Part shown: one piece after another, positions 41,977-42,025 of the stretch
Layout of the letters: each line of letters opens with the position of its first letter
Numbering within the stretch: the first letter of the stretch is position 1
Origin: Bacteroidota bacterium
GTDB taxonomy: Bacteria > Spirochaetota > Spirochaetia > JABMQR01
NCBI GenBank assembly: GCA_013202335.1
Contig: JABMQR010000099.1
Span: 1 to 42,025, forward strand
Direction of reading: 5' to 3'
DNA length: 42,025 nucleotides
Position numbers and translations under genes: made by a program
The notes under the pieces: generated by a model
What the model was told of the DNA's origin: nothing
The model's input: only the letters and a program-made list of their open reading frames with translations
Database searches by the model: none

Positions 41977-42025
41977 ATGAAACTAATAAAAAAGATGAAA
42001 AAACTGCTACCCCCTAGTTTTGCAC
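41977..42025 (+). CDS. Start of a gene running off the window
   Basis: ATG 41977 opens a frame MKLIKKMKKLLPPSFA that continues to the window edge, 39 nt after cheR, with a weak AAGGAT ribosome site. A basic start of this kind says nothing certain about function. Confidence 0.35.
   Translation, partial: MKLIKKMKKLLPPSFA

Overview
The window reads as one bacterial chromosome segment of moderate, slightly AT-leaning composition, with AGGAGG-type ribosome sites, sigma70-like promoters and a heterotrophic, sugar-oriented gene set. The mix of ROK, Gfo/Idh/MocA, TIM-barrel epimerase and URO-D-like genes, a LipO-type lipoprotein, a D-lactate dehydrogenase and CheR is compatible with a free-living or host-associated spirochaete. 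That placement is inference; no rRNA or other marker gene is present.

Layout. (1) 1-4.5 kb: a ROK repressor divergent from a three-gene sugar operon (epimerase, dehydrogenase, CBM9-like protein). (2) 4.5-5.7 kb: two tandem paralogous small zinc proteins. (3) 5.8-10.1 kb: a minus-strand operon of an orphan solute-binding lipoprotein and a CHASE-PAS-PAS hybrid histidine kinase. (4) 10.3-16.7 kb: a deleted Fe-alcohol dehydrogenase, then archaeal-type GAPDH, archaeal-type PGK and a LarA-type nickel-pincer racemase, a hipA remnant, and a galactokinase resembling eukaryotic GALK2. (5) 16.7-23.7 kb: a URO-D-like protein, an SDR, a D-2-hydroxyacid dehydrogenase with a Cys-rich tail, a TetR repressor divergent from a Gfo/Idh/MocA gene with a clear promoter and operator, and a beta-CASP metallo-beta-lactamase nuclease. 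(6) 23.8-28.2 kb: a GntR regulator with a two-subunit ATP-citrate-lyase-like enzyme whose lyase active site is altered. (7) 28.2-37.2 kb: an accessory zone with a phytoene-desaturase-like flavoenzyme flanked by arrays of short palindromes phased every 33/34 nt, an ISL3 element nested in an IS1634/IS4-type element, a PadR/HAAS membrane-protein operon and a decayed ATPase. (8) 37.2-42.0 kb: glycerol-1-phosphate dehydrogenase, an S24 repressor divergent from a probably leaderless ribbon-helix-helix gene, a tRNA-like structured segment ending in a terminator, a small membrane protein, a broken C69 peptidase and cheR.

Themes. At least four genes (Fe-ADH, hipA, DUF4143-type ATPase, C69 peptidase) are remnants, three of them keeping both ends around an internal deletion. 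Three enzymes (GAPDH, PGK, G1PDH) are of types best known from Archaea. The best candidates for something undescribed are the GAPDH-PGK-LarA module, the rewired citrate-lyase-like pair, the phased palindrome arrays, and the repressor/RHH/tRNA-like segment. Functions are read from recognisable motifs by eye; no database search or folding program was run.
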